From Candidatus Magasanikbacteria bacterium CG_4_10_14_0_2_um_filter_37_12 (GTDB lineage Bacteria > Patescibacteriota > Patescibacteriia > Magasanikbacterales > UBA922), in contig PFPK01000009.1 in NCBI GenBank assembly GCA_002793015.1, positions 1 to 35,705 on the forward strand: DNA of 35,705 nt, given 5' to 3'. This document shows positions 16,047-24,199 of this stretch, in pieces; position 1 is the first letter of the stretch; each line of letters begins with the position of its first letter. Position numbers and translations under genes: made by a program. Below the pieces are notes generated by a model, which did not search any database, was not told the origin of the DNA, and was given only the letters and a program-made list of their open reading frames with translations.

Positions 16047-17018
16047 ATGAAGACAAACTTAAAAAAAATAACCATAAAAGAAAAAGACGCCAACCAGCGC
16101 CTTGATATTTTTTTGGCAGAAAAAACCAAAATTAGTCGTTCCCAAATCCAAAAAATGATCAAAAACCGCCAAATAAAAATAAATGATCTAGATGTTAAAA
16201 AGAACGGACAGCTATTAAATGAAAAGGATGTTATAAAGATTGCAGAAGCAGAGAAACAAAAAATAATAATCAAAAAAGAAAAATCCAACAAATTAGCAAA
16301 AGTAAAAATTATAGCTGAAACAGATGATTATTTGGTCGTAGAAAAACCGTCTGGTTTATTGACTCATCCGACAGAAGCTGAAGAAAAAGATACTCTTTCC
16401 ACGTTTTTACAAAAAAAATATCCAGCCATGAAAAAATTGCCACCACACAAAAATAGACCTGGTATTGTTCACCGTTTAGACAAAGACGCTAGTGGCTTGT
16501 TAGTTGTGGCAAAAACAACAAAAATGTACAATCACCTCAAAAAACAATTTAAAGAAAGAACAGTAAAAAAAGAATACAGTGTCTTAGTGCATGGAATAAT
16601 GGAAAAGAACAATGGAGAAATAGATTTTCCAATTGACAGAGGAAGCGACGGAAAGATGGTCGCAAGACCAATCATGAAAGAGACCACCCTAAAAAATATC
16701 AAAGACACCCAAAATGGCAAGGATGCTTTCACCGAATTTGAAGTGGAAAAAAAATACGCCCGCTATTCTCTCCTCAATGTAAAAATTAGCACAGGCCGAA
16801 CCAACCAAATACGTGTCCACATGTTGGCTTTCAATCACCCTGTAGTTGGCGACATGCTTTATTACAACAAAAAATTAAATAGAAAAAAAGACCAAGACCT
16901 AGGAAGAATATTTTTACACGCCAAAAAACTTAGTTTTACAGACTTGAACGGAAAACAACAAAATTTTAAAATTGACTTGCCAGCTGAATTACAAAATTTT
17001 CTTGACAAATTGTCCTAA
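16047..17018 (+). CDS. RluA-family 23S rRNA pseudouridine synthase (RluD-like)
   Basis: A 323-residue protein with an S4 RNA-binding domain at about residues 14-75 (NQRLDIFLAEKTKISRSQIQKM). An RluA-type catalytic domain follows, with the signature HRLDKDASGLLVVAKT, whose Asp is the catalytic residue. GRTNQIRVHM and HPVVGDMLY complete the family pattern. Members convert uridines in 23S rRNA (or tRNA) to pseudouridine; the S4-containing RluD type acts on helix 69, but the site here is inferred. Lys-rich segments fit RNA binding. It follows tRNA-Ile after 10 bases and precedes gmk by 12 bases. Confidence 0.9.
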   Translation: MKTNLKKITIKEKDANQRLDIFLAEKTKISRSQIQKMIKNRQIKINDLDVKKNGQLLNEKDVIKIAEAEKQKIIIKKEKSNKLAKVKIIAETDDYLVVEKPSGLLTHPTEAEEKDTLSTFLQKKYPAMKKLPPHKNRPGIVHRLDKDASGLLVVAKTTKMYNHLKKQFKERTVKKEYSVLVHGIMEKNNGEIDFPIDRGSDGKMVARPIMKETTLKNIKDTQNGKDAFTEFEVEKKYARYSLLNVKISTGRTNQIRVHMLAFNHPVVGDMLYYNKKLNRKKDQDLGRIFLHAKKLSFTDLNGKQQNFKIDLPAELQNFLDKLS

Positions 17019-17030
17019 AAAAGAAAATCT

Positions 17031-17612
17031 ATGAATAAACAAAGACAATCAAAAAATGGCCTTCTCGTCCTTATATCTTCCCCTTCTGGCGGTGGCAAAA
17101 ATACAGTAATAAAATCTCTACTCAAATATTTTGTCCACGCTACACAGCTTGTCACTACAACCACTAGAAAAAAAAGAGTTGGTGAACAAGATGGTACAGA
17201 CTACCATTTTATAAATAGAGAAGAATTTGAAACAAAACTAAAAAATGGAGACTTTGTGGAGTACAATGAATATTCTGGTAGCCTTTATGGTACTCAGTGG
17301 GAGGACCTTACTAACGCTGTGTCAAATCATGAGATTGTCCTTTCCCAAGCAGATGTCCATGGAAAAAAAAACTTAGACAAACAAGGTGTCCCGCACCTGT
17401 CAATCTTTCTACTCCCAGAAAATCTAGACGTATTGAAACACCGTATTACTCAACGTGGAGGAGTGTCTAACGAAGATATGCAAAAGCGCCTCGAAGCCGC
17501 TGAACACGAAATCGAGACTTCCAAAATTTATGACTACCAAATCACCAATGAACAAGACAACATGGAACAAACTATAAACATGATCAAAGGCATTATCAAA
17601 AAAAATCTCTAA
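17031..17612 (+). CDS. gmk: Guanylate kinase
   Basis: A 193-residue GMP kinase (GMP + ATP to GDP + ADP). The P-loop SSPSGGGKNT near residue 16 has the GMK form (SGxGKxT). GMP-binding residues are seen in TTRKKRVGEQDGTDYHF and FVEYNEYSGSLYGT, and the lid/base region in ITQRGGVSNEDMQKRL. The length is slightly under the common 200-210. It is the last gene of the tRNA-rluD-like-gmk unit, closed by a terminator. Confidence 0.95.
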   Translation: MNKQRQSKNGLLVLISSPSGGGKNTVIKSLLKYFVHATQLVTTTTRKKRVGEQDGTDYHFINREEFETKLKNGDFVEYNEYSGSLYGTQWEDLTNAVSNHEIVLSQADVHGKKNLDKQGVPHLSIFLLPENLDVLKHRITQRGGVSNEDMQKRLEAAEHEIETSKIYDYQITNEQDNMEQTINMIKGIIKKNL

Positions 17613-17623
17613 ATCCAATACAA

Positions 17624-17659
17624 AAAAAACCGCCCCGATTGCCATCTTGGTGGTTTTTT
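17624..17659 (+). terminator. Terminator after gmk
   Basis: AAAAAACCGCC (17624-17634) pairs with GGTGGTTTTTT (17649-17659), an 11-bp stem with one G-U pair and a 14-base loop, running into a U tract. Confidence 0.8.
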
Positions 17660-17687
17660 TATGCAAGCATTTTTGTCTACCAAAACC

Positions 17688-17716
17688 TTGCAAAGGTACT
17701 TCAAATCAGCTATAAT
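17688..17716 (+). promoter_or_regulatory. Promoter of the MBL-fold gene
   Basis: TTGCAA (17688-17693), 17 bases, perfect TATAAT (17711-17716). It lies inside the longest ORF (17661 start) and so moves the true start to the ATG at 17745, with a leader of about 22 bases. Confidence 0.75.
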
Positions 17717-17744
17717 AGAGCAATCATATTTTATTAAATACAGT

Positions 17745-18359
17745 ATGCATATTTCATGGCTTGGCAACACAACTATCAAACTACAGGCAAAACCACTCGA
17801 CCAGGATGTAACAATAATCATAGATCCTTACAAGCCCAAAAGCGGCAATTTTCCGAGGAGCCTCACACCAGAAGTCGTTCTCTATACTCGTGGGGTAAAG
17901 GAGTCTATCACTATATCAGGCAACCCCTTCATTCTGGACACTGCTGGAGAATGTGAAACACACGGAGTTTTGGTCACTGCCATACCAGGGCATGACGATG
18001 GCCAATACTTTTTGCGTGTTGATGTTGAACAAATGAGCCTTGTCCATCTCGGAAATGCCAAACAACCTCTGACTGATGAACAACTAGAATCTTTAGGAAA
18101 CATTGATATTTTATGCATACCGGTAGGTAGTGATGACTGTTACGACCCAGAAGAAGCTGTCAAAGTAGTAAATAGTATCGAACCACGAGTAGTTATTCCG
18201 ATCATGCATAAAAGTGAAAACAACCCACAAGCCAAAGAGGTGGAATTATTTCTAAAAGAAATGGGCGTCCAAAATGGAGAAATAGAAAAGAAAGTAATCT
18301 TAAAGAAAAACAATCTACCAGAAGAGGAAACCAGAGTTATAGTCCTCCAAAAAGAATAA
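17745..18359 (+). CDS. Metallo-beta-lactamase-fold protein lacking the metal-binding motif
   Basis: A 204-residue protein from MHISWLGNTT. It follows the UlaG-like MBL family (COG2220) closely: an N-terminal strand with IIIDPYKPKSG, the block NPFILDTAGECETHGV, PGHDDGQYFLRVDVE, LVHLGN, LTDEQLESLGNIDILCIPVG, and EAVKVVNSIEPRVVIPIMHK. The place where HxHxDH should be reads VVLYTRGVKES, and the expected HLGD Asp is Asn (HLGN). With most metal ligands gone it is unlikely to be an active hydrolase. A structural or sensing role, or binding without catalysis, is more likely (inference). It has its own promoter and leads into the Lys-rich membrane protein gene and perhaps gyrA. Confidence 0.8.
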   Translation: MHISWLGNTTIKLQAKPLDQDVTIIIDPYKPKSGNFPRSLTPEVVLYTRGVKESITISGNPFILDTAGECETHGVLVTAIPGHDDGQYFLRVDVEQMSLVHLGNAKQPLTDEQLESLGNIDILCIPVGSDDCYDPEEAVKVVNSIEPRVVIPIMHKSENNPQAKEVELFLKEMGVQNGEIEKKVILKKNNLPEEETRVIVLQKE

Positions 18360-18400
18360 ATAAACACTTTAAGGAATTAGATATTAAAAATTCCCAAAAT

Positions 18401-19066
18401 ATGTCTGTCAAACCAAAAAAAAGAAACCATAAAAAAGAAAAAGATCCAAATCAAAAAAATGATTCGGCAGTTCATGACAAATCTAAAAAACATGTAACAA
18501 AAGAAAAGAAAACTACAAAAAAAAAGAAAACCAACTTAGGTGGACAAACAAAAAAACAAATAAAGCAGGCTGCTGAAGATATCCCTGGGCTGATTGCCAA
18601 AGAAATGATTGAAACACAACAAAAAACCCCACACACAAACAAAAAATATACAACCAAAGACTTGCTACAAGATTCAAAAAATAACAATAAAAACAAAAAT
18701 CACTTGATGTGGTTGAGTGTCATTGCTATTAGCACATTCATATTTATCATGTGGGGCTGGAACTTAAGTGGACTCATTATTGATACTAAAAACAGGCCTG
18801 TAACCGAAGGTACTCCCATAAACTCTATCAAAGAAAATTTTCAAGAATCAATGGAAATAGCTAAACAAATTGAAAATGGAGGCAATGGAAGCAATGGTCT
18901 CCAAAAAACACTTGATAACATCAAACAAGAAGACGTCGTCGACAAGGCTAAAACAAAAGAAGATTTGAAAAAACTGCTGAGTAGCATAATCAATACAAGC
19001 ACAGAGAAAATAACATCCGCTACTACCACTGCCCCAGAAGTAGAGACAATGGCACCGCAGTTATAA
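18401..19066 (+). CDS. Lys-rich single-pass membrane protein, unknown
   Basis: A 221-residue protein I do not recognise. Residues 1-105 are extremely Lys/Asn/Thr-rich and probably disordered (KKRNHKKEKDPNQKN at the start). One membrane helix follows at about 104-122 (MWLSVIAISTFIFIMWGW), then a polar, helical outer part of about 95 residues containing KENFQESMEIAKQIENGG. A basic cytoplasmic tail, one helix and a helical outer domain suggest an anchoring protein, perhaps contacting DNA or RNA on the inside (inference). It begins 41 bases after the MBL-fold gene and ends 114 bases before gyrA. Confidence 0.7.
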   Translation: MSVKPKKRNHKKEKDPNQKNDSAVHDKSKKHVTKEKKTTKKKKTNLGGQTKKQIKQAAEDIPGLIAKEMIETQQKTPHTNKKYTTKDLLQDSKNNNKNKNHLMWLSVIAISTFIFIMWGWNLSGLIIDTKNRPVTEGTPINSIKENFQESMEIAKQIENGGNGSNGLQKTLDNIKQEDVVDKAKTKEDLKKLLSSIINTSTEKITSATTTAPEVETMAPQL

Positions 19067-19180
19067 AATTTAGGTTGACCGTGTCTGCCTGTCCTCAATC
19101 ATACATAAGAAATCTTTGCCCTTAGGTTCCGATCAAAAAAGTAGAAAATTGTGATTTTAGATTTATGATTAAACAATAAT

Positions 19181-21682
19181 ATGCCAAAAAAAGTAAAAAA
19201 AACTATCAAAACAAAAAACAAACTAGAGATTTTAACACCATCGGCACACGTCTCTGTTGAGCCAATACAACTCGTAGACGAGATGAAAACGTCTTATCTG
19301 GATTATGCCATGAGTGTCATTGTGGCTCGTGCCTTACCAGATGTCCGAGATGGCCTCAAACCTGTTCACCGTAGGATTCTTTTTGCAATGTGGAACTTGG
19401 GACTTAAACACACTTCCAAATTCCTAAAATCAGCTCGTGTTGTCGGAGATGTCATGGGTAAATACCACCCGCACGGTGATTCAGCTATTTACGACTCTAT
19501 GGTTCGTATGGCACAGGAATTTTCTATGCGTACCCAGCTCGTCCATGGGCAAGGAAACTTTGGATCAATGGATGGAGATAGAGCCGCAGCCATGCGGTAT
19601 ACTGAAGCCAAGCTAAGAGCTGTGGCCGAAGAAATGCTTTTTGATATTGAAAAAAACACCGTCAATTTCCTCCCAAACTATGACGGCTCCCAAAAAGAAC
19701 CGCAAGTTCTGCCAAGCAGATTACCAAACTTACTCTTGAATGGTAGTATGGGTATTGCTGTTGGGATGGCAACCAACATTCCCCCACACAATCTTGGTGA
19801 ATTATGTGACGGTATTATCCAATTGATTGACGACCCTAAAACTCCTATAGAAGAACTGATCAAATTCATCAAAGGGCCAGACTTCCCTACTGGCGGAATT
19901 ATTTATAACAAAAAAGACATTGCCGCTGCTTATGCCACTGGACGTGGTGGAATAGTGATTAGAGCAAAAACAGAGATCAAAGAAACTGAACATGGCAAAT
20001 TTCAAATTATTGTTCACGAAATTCCCTATCAGGTAAACAAGGCCAACTTGATTGAAAAAATTGCCAGACTAGTCCAAGAAAAAAAACTAGAAGGAATCAG
20101 AGATCTTCGTGACGAAACCAACAAAGAAGGTGTCAGGATAGTCGTTGAATTAAAGAAAGATTCTTATCCAAAAAAAGTTCTCAACAAACTGTTCAAAATG
20201 ACCGAACTACAGACCACATTCCATTTGAATGTCATTGCCCTTATTGACGGTATCCAACCAAGACTCTTAAACCTCAAGACTGTTTTAGAAGAGTATGTGA
20301 AGCATCGTCAAGAAGTAGTAAAACGACGCACTGAATTTGATCTAGAAAAAGCTAAAGAACGAGCCCATATTTTGGAAGGTCTAAAGATGGCTCTCGACAA
20401 AATAGATGCAGTAATAACTACAATTAGAAAATCAAAGGACAAACAAGATGCCAAATTAAACTTAATGCAAAAGTTCAAGTTTACAGAAAGACAGACCGTG
20501 GCGATTTTAGAAATGAAGTTACAACAGCTGGCTAATTTGGAGAGAAAAAAAATAGAAGATGAGCTAAAAGAAAAATTGGCTTTGATCAAAGTGCTTGAGA
20601 CACTACTCAATAGTCCAAAAAAGATTCTTGGTGTGATCAAAAAAGAAATTCAAGATATCAAAGAACAATATGCTGACGAAAGACGTACTCAAATCATCCC
20701 TCACGGCGTCAAAGAATTTAGCATGGAAGATCTAGTACCAAATGATCCAACCATCATTATGTCCACACAAGATGGTTATATCAAACGCCTCCCCGTAGAT
20801 ACCTTCAAAACCCAGAGCCGTGGCGGTAAGGGCGTAAGAGGGCTCACAACAAAAGAAGAAGATGTAATCGAACACCTTATTTCCACAAACACTCATGACA
20901 ACATGCTCTTCTTCACTACCCGTGGCCGAGTATTCCAACTACGAGCATACGACATCCCTGAGGGATCTCGAACTTCCAAAGGGCAAGCTCTGGTAAACTT
21001 CTTACAGCTATCCCCAAATGAAAAAGTGTCAGCCATTTTATCAATGGCAGATATCAGCAAGTACAGTCATCTAGTAATGGTAACTAAAAAAGGCATTATC
21101 AAAAAGACAAAGCTTGAAGACTTCCAAAATGTCCGCCGTTCAGGATTGATAGCTCTAAAAATAAGAGAAGATGATAATCTAGAATGGGTCAGGCCATCAA
21201 CTGGCAAAGACGATATCGTTCTAGTCACCAAACAAGGGCAAGCTATCAGATTCAAAGAAGCTGGTGTCCGAGCTATGGGTCGCACCGCCTCTGGTGTAAG
21301 AGGCATGAAAATAAAATCTAATGACGAAATAGTCGGTATGGATGTTGTCTCCCCTACTCTCATTGAAAACAAAGTACTTGAGCTACTAGTAGTTTCCGAA
21401 AATGGACTTGGTAAAAGAACCAAACTTTCTGAATACAAAGTACAAGGTCGTGGCGGTAGTGGAATAAAGACGATGTCGATCACTATCAAAACTGGGGCTA
21501 TTCTTGGGGCTCGCATTATCAACAGTACAGAAGAACAAGATTTGTTGATCATTTCCACTGGTGGTCAAGTAGTCCGCATTCCCATGAAAGGAATCTCTAC
21601 TCTTGGCAGAGCTACTCAAGGTGTCCGCATTATGAGATTCAAAGAAGAAAAGGATACTGTGGCAGGGATTGCACTCTTGTAG
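19181..21682 (+). CDS. gyrA: DNA gyrase subunit A
   Basis: An 833-residue type IIA topoisomerase subunit that breaks and rejoins DNA and, with GyrB, introduces negative supercoils. The N-terminal domain has [39 protein letters not shown] (the quinolone-region serine is S101) and the catalytic tyrosine Y140 in [11 protein letters not shown]. The C-terminal beta-pinwheel begins with a GyrA-box-like QSRGGKG, which marks gyrase rather than topoisomerase IV, and shows repeated blade strings. A Lys-rich N-terminal extension of about 30 residues precedes the conserved region. gyrB is not in the window. Confidence 0.97.
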   Translation: MPKKVKKTIKTKNKLEILTPSAHVSVEPIQLVDEMKTSYLDYAMSVIVARALPDVRDGLKPVHRRILFAMWNLGLKHTSKFLKSARVVGDVMGKYHPHGDSAIYDSMVRMAQEFSMRTQLVHGQGNFGSMDGDRAAAMRYTEAKLRAVAEEMLFDIEKNTVNFLPNYDGSQKEPQVLPSRLPNLLLNGSMGIAVGMATNIPPHNLGELCDGIIQLIDDPKTPIEELIKFIKGPDFPTGGIIYNKKDIAAAYATGRGGIVIRAKTEIKETEHGKFQIIVHEIPYQVNKANLIEKIARLVQEKKLEGIRDLRDETNKEGVRIVVELKKDSYPKKVLNKLFKMTELQTTFHLNVIALIDGIQPRLLNLKTVLEEYVKHRQEVVKRRTEFDLEKAKERAHILEGLKMALDKIDAVITTIRKSKDKQDAKLNLMQKFKFTERQTVAILEMKLQQLANLERKKIEDELKEKLALIKVLETLLNSPKKILGVIKKEIQDIKEQYADERRTQIIPHGVKEFSMEDLVPNDPTIIMSTQDGYIKRLPVDTFKTQSRGGKGVRGLTTKEEDVIEHLISTNTHDNMLFFTTRGRVFQLRAYDIPEGSRTSKGQALVNFLQLSPNEKVSAILSMADISKYSHLVMVTKKGIIKKTKLEDFQNVRRSGLIALKIREDDNLEWVRPSTGKDDIVLVTKQGQAIRFKEAGVRAMGRTASGVRGMKIKSNDEIVGMDVVSPTLIENKVLELLVVSENGLGKRTKLSEYKVQGRGGSGIKTMSITIKTGAILGARIINSTEEQDLLIISTGGQVVRIPMKGISTLGRATQGVRIMRFKEEKDTVAGIALL

Positions 21683-21702
21683 CCACGAATATATTACAAA
21701 TT

Positions 21703-21736
21703 AAAAACACTCTGCATTTTGCAGAGTATTTTTTTT
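21703..21736. terminator. Terminator between convergent gyrA and ruvA
   Basis: ACTCTGCA (21709-21716) and TGCAGAGT (21720-21727) form a perfect 8-bp stem with a TTT loop. Eight T residues follow downstream and a shorter A run lies upstream, so it should end gyrA strongly and ruvA more weakly. Confidence 0.85.
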
Positions 21737-21752
21737 GAAATAAATATTTTTA

Positions 21753-22316
21753 TCAAACCCCACGCAATGCCTCTCGAAGTAAATCTTCTGTACTCTTACC
21801 AACGCTATCCAGACTTCTCACAATATCTCTCGCCACTTCCCTATTGTATCCCATGGACACCAAGCCATCCACCACTTCAACAAGTACATCACCAACCAAG
21901 TCTTCACCATCTTTCGACTTTCGACTTTCGACTTTCGACTTCAACTCCACACACAATCTCTCAGCTATCTTCTTACCCATTCCTTGCACAGCAGTCAAAT
22001 ATTTTACATCACTCCTCCCAATCGCATTTTGAATTTCATCAATCGAACCAACTGACAAAATATTCATCGCACTCCTTGGCCCCACACCTTTGACAGAAAG
22101 AAGTAACTCAAAAAATTGTTTTTCTTCAACAATTTCAAATCCATACAAATCCATAGAATTTTCGGAAATTTTTAAATACGTATATAAAGAAATATTATCT
22201 TTCACATTCCACTTTCCACTTTCCACATTCACCTTATACCCAACGCCACCAGTCGTCAAAATTACAAGACTGTTTTTATTTTTTTGAATAATTTTTCCAG
22301 AAAGATAAGATATCAT
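21753..22316 (-). CDS. ruvA: Holliday junction branch migration protein RuvA
   Basis: RuvA binds Holliday junctions as a tetramer and loads the RuvB motor. The start is the inner MISYLSGKIIQKN at 22316, which matches the family (the ORF track start adds 25 unrelated residues), giving 187 residues. An OB-fold domain with TTGGVGYKV is followed by two helix-hairpin-helix motifs (LLSVKGVGPRSAMNIL and LTAVQGMGKKIAERL) and a C-terminal RuvB-binding three-helix domain (LVSMGYNREVARDIV). Two heptamer repeat tracts lie inside it, encoding NVESGKWNVKD in the OB fold and SKVESRKSKD in the flexible linker. ruvC and ruvB are not adjacent. Confidence 0.93.
   Translation of the reverse strand: MISYLSGKIIQKNKNSLVILTTGGVGYKVNVESGKWNVKDNISLYTYLKISENSMDLYGFEIVEEKQFFELLLSVKGVGPRSAMNILSVGSIDEIQNAIGRSDVKYLTAVQGMGKKIAERLCVELKSKVESRKSKDGEDLVGDVLVEVVDGLVSMGYNREVARDIVRSLDSVGKSTEDLLREALRGV
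21914..21941. repeat. Heptamer tandem repeat (tcgactt)x4 inside ruvA
   Basis: Four perfect copies of tcgactt. They fall in the linker between the HhH and C-terminal domains of RuvA, where length is tolerated. Going from one to four units adds 21 bases, which keeps the frame. Confidence 0.9.
22201..22235. repeat. Heptamer repeat, 5 units, in ruvA OB-fold region
   Basis: Five 7-base units: ttcacat, tccactt, tccactt, tccacat, tcacctt. The central two are identical and the outer ones decayed. They encode KVNVESGKWNV, a loop of the OB fold. Confidence 0.75.
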
Positions 22317-22434
22317 AAACAAAATAATTATCAAATCAAAAGCGCCAGCTCTGTAGCTTGCCCTGATCCATTTTCCATAGTCAATAAGCACCGAGGATGC
22401 ACGCAGACAGACAAATTAAGCCCTTTGTATTCTT

Positions 22435-22593
22435 CTATTCCACCATCCCCTCTATCATAGCCACAATCTCTTCTCTACTATGCCTAGACAGAGCAAAAAC
22501 AACTGTGCCATCTTTTGCAACCAATCTACAAATAATCTTTCCAGCCTTGACAGCTTTTACACGAAGTATTGGTCTTGCTTTATCTCCAACCAT
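22435..22593 (-). CDS. Possible small protein of 52 residues, unknown (below ORF track limit)
   Basis: A minus-strand frame beginning MVGDKARPILRVKAVKAGK and ending EEIVAMIEGMVE with a TAG stop. It looks protein-like: alternating hydrophobic residues (GKIICRLVAKDGTVVFAL) suggest a beta hairpin, followed by an amphipathic helix. It sits 23 bases after the pepA stop on the same strand and 118 bases before ruvA. I recognise no family and see no clear ribosome binding site. The plus-strand 87-codon ORF over it is a shadow. Confidence 0.5.
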   Translation of the reverse strand: MVGDKARPILRVKAVKAGKIICRLVAKDGTVVFALSRHSREEIVAMIEGMVE

Positions 22594-22616
22594 AAAAAAT
22601 ATTATTAGATATCTAT

Positions 22617-24110
22617 CTAACTTAAATACTCCACCAAACTCTCCACCCCAAACCCATTAGCCCCACCACGAATATACGGCTTACCTTTTCCCACATAAAA
22701 TGAGCAAGACAAATCAATGTGTGCCCATGGGTACTCACTATTACCGTCTTTATCCAGAGTAAAAAATTGAAGAAATGCCGCCGCCGTCGAAGCCCCACCA
22801 TAACGTCTTTCCCCCACTCCACCAGCATTACGAATGTCGGCAATTTCACACTTCATCGCCTCGCTATATTCCTCGCCCATTGGCAAACGCCAAAGTTGTT
22901 CACCAACTGTTTCAGAACTGGAAAGAAGTTTTTCTACAATTTTATCTTCGGGAGAAAATAATCCTGATCGTTCATTACCAAGCGCTACAAAACACGACCC
23001 AGTCAAAGTGGCAAAGTCAACAACTTCTTTTGGTTTGAATCTCTTAGCATAACTGAGAGCATCACAGAGAATCAATCTGCCCTCAGCATCGGTGTTGTCG
23101 ACAAGAACACTTTTCCCCTCCATATTAATCAATATATCATCTGGACGATAGGCTTTACCGCCCGGCATGTTTTCACAAGCTGGAATGAGGGCAATCACAT
23201 TCTTCTTTAAACCAAGCTTAGATACAGCATCCAAAATACCTAAAACTGTTGCCCCGCCAAGCATATCAAATTTCATATTACACATGTAAGGGTCTGGTTT
23301 GAGACTCAGCCCTCCAGAATCAAACGTAACTCCTTTACCCACCAAAACAGTCGGCTTTTGGGATTTTGTTGTCCCATAATATTCTACTATAATAAATTTT
23401 GGTTCTTCACTTGAACCCTGAGCAACACCCAAAAAACAACCCATACCGAGCCTTTTTATCTCTGGGTAAGCAAGGACTTTTATTTTCAACTTTGAATTTT
23501 TTTTCACTATTCTTTGTGCCTCCCCTGCCAAAAAAGTCGGTGTCATGGTGCTTGGGGTAGTGTTACCAAGATGACGAGTAAAGTTGACTGCCCCACCAAT
23601 AATCACTCCTTCTTCTACTCCTTTATTCCAAACTCGCCAATTTTTTTTATCTAAAATAAATTCTACTGATTTTAATGATTTTACTATCGCATCTTCATGG
23701 CTCTTGTGCTCGTCAAAGGAATAGTTTGCGGTCTCTATTGCCACCACAGTTGATTTAGCCAATACTTTGGTGTCAACAAATTCACCAACATCGCCAGGGA
23801 TCACCAGCCCAATTTTTTCTGCCTTTTTGCCTTGACAAGAAATTACTGCTGTCCCAATAATCTGCTTCCAACTTCTCAACTTAAAATCTTTCCTCTTGCC
23901 CAATCCCAACAATAAAACTCTGGAAATTACTTTATTCCCAGTATAAAGAAAAATCGCTTGCCCTTTTTTCCCTTCAAAGTCTTTTGTTTTGACAGCGTTG
24001 GCAACTAAATCACCAAATTGATCAGGCGGAGTCAATTTATCTTCAAACAAAGGAATGATTAGACAGTCCTGAGATTGTGATTTATCATTTTTTGTGGAGT
24101 AACGAGGCAT
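22617..24110 (-). CDS. pepA: Leucyl aminopeptidase (M17 family)
   Basis: A cytosolic two-metal aminopeptidase of family M17 that removes N-terminal residues from peptides. The signature NTDAEGRLILCDALSYA is intact, as are the metal and catalytic strings VGKGVTFDSGGLSLKP and KFDMLGGATVLG. The promoter places the transcript start close to the ORF track's first ATG (24137), so MPRYSTKNDK at 24110 is the better start (497 residues). The N-terminal segment after it (KNDKSQSQDC) is encoded by weakly 7-bp-periodic DNA. In a fermentative small genome the enzyme probably recycles peptides (inference). Confidence 0.95.
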   Translation of the reverse strand: MPRYSTKNDKSQSQDCLIIPLFEDKLTPPDQFGDLVANAVKTKDFEGKKGQAIFLYTGNKVISRVLLLGLGKRKDFKLRSWKQIIGTAVISCQGKKAEKIGLVIPGDVGEFVDTKVLAKSTVVAIETANYSFDEHKSHEDAIVKSLKSVEFILDKKNWRVWNKGVEEGVIIGGAVNFTRHLGNTTPSTMTPTFLAGEAQRIVKKNSKLKIKVLAYPEIKRLGMGCFLGVAQGSSEEPKFIIVEYYGTTKSQKPTVLVGKGVTFDSGGLSLKPDPYMCNMKFDMLGGATVLGILDAVSKLGLKKNVIALIPACENMPGGKAYRPDDILINMEGKSVLVDNTDAEGRLILCDALSYAKRFKPKEVVDFATLTGSCFVALGNERSGLFSPEDKIVEKLLSSSETVGEQLWRLPMGEEYSEAMKCEIADIRNAGGVGERRYGGASTAAAFLQFFTLDKDGNSEYPWAHIDLSCSFYVGKGKPYIRGGANGFGVESLVEYLS

Positions 24111-24139
24111 AAACAAATAATTACTATGATTACCCATTC

Positions 24140-24168
24140 ATAATAATGAAAAAAAACAGTATCGTCAA
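24140..24168 (-). promoter_or_regulatory. pepA promoter
   Basis: The minus strand has TTGACG (24163-24168), 17 bases and TATTAT (24140-24145). Transcription would start within or next to the first ATG, which favours the start at 24110. Confidence 0.7.
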
Positions 24169-24199
24169 ATATTGACTTTGGCCTATTGAGTTCAGATAG

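Noticed and set aside
17100-17106. Broken P-loop in gmk (GKNT instead of GKST/GKGT)
   Set aside because: The guanylate kinase P-loop tolerates variation at this position (SGxGKxT), and the rest of the active site is intact.
22397-22660. 87-codon plus-strand ORF over the pepA/ruvA gap
   Set aside because: It is antisense to the more protein-like 52-residue frame and to the pepA end, and has no plus-strand neighbours or promoter.
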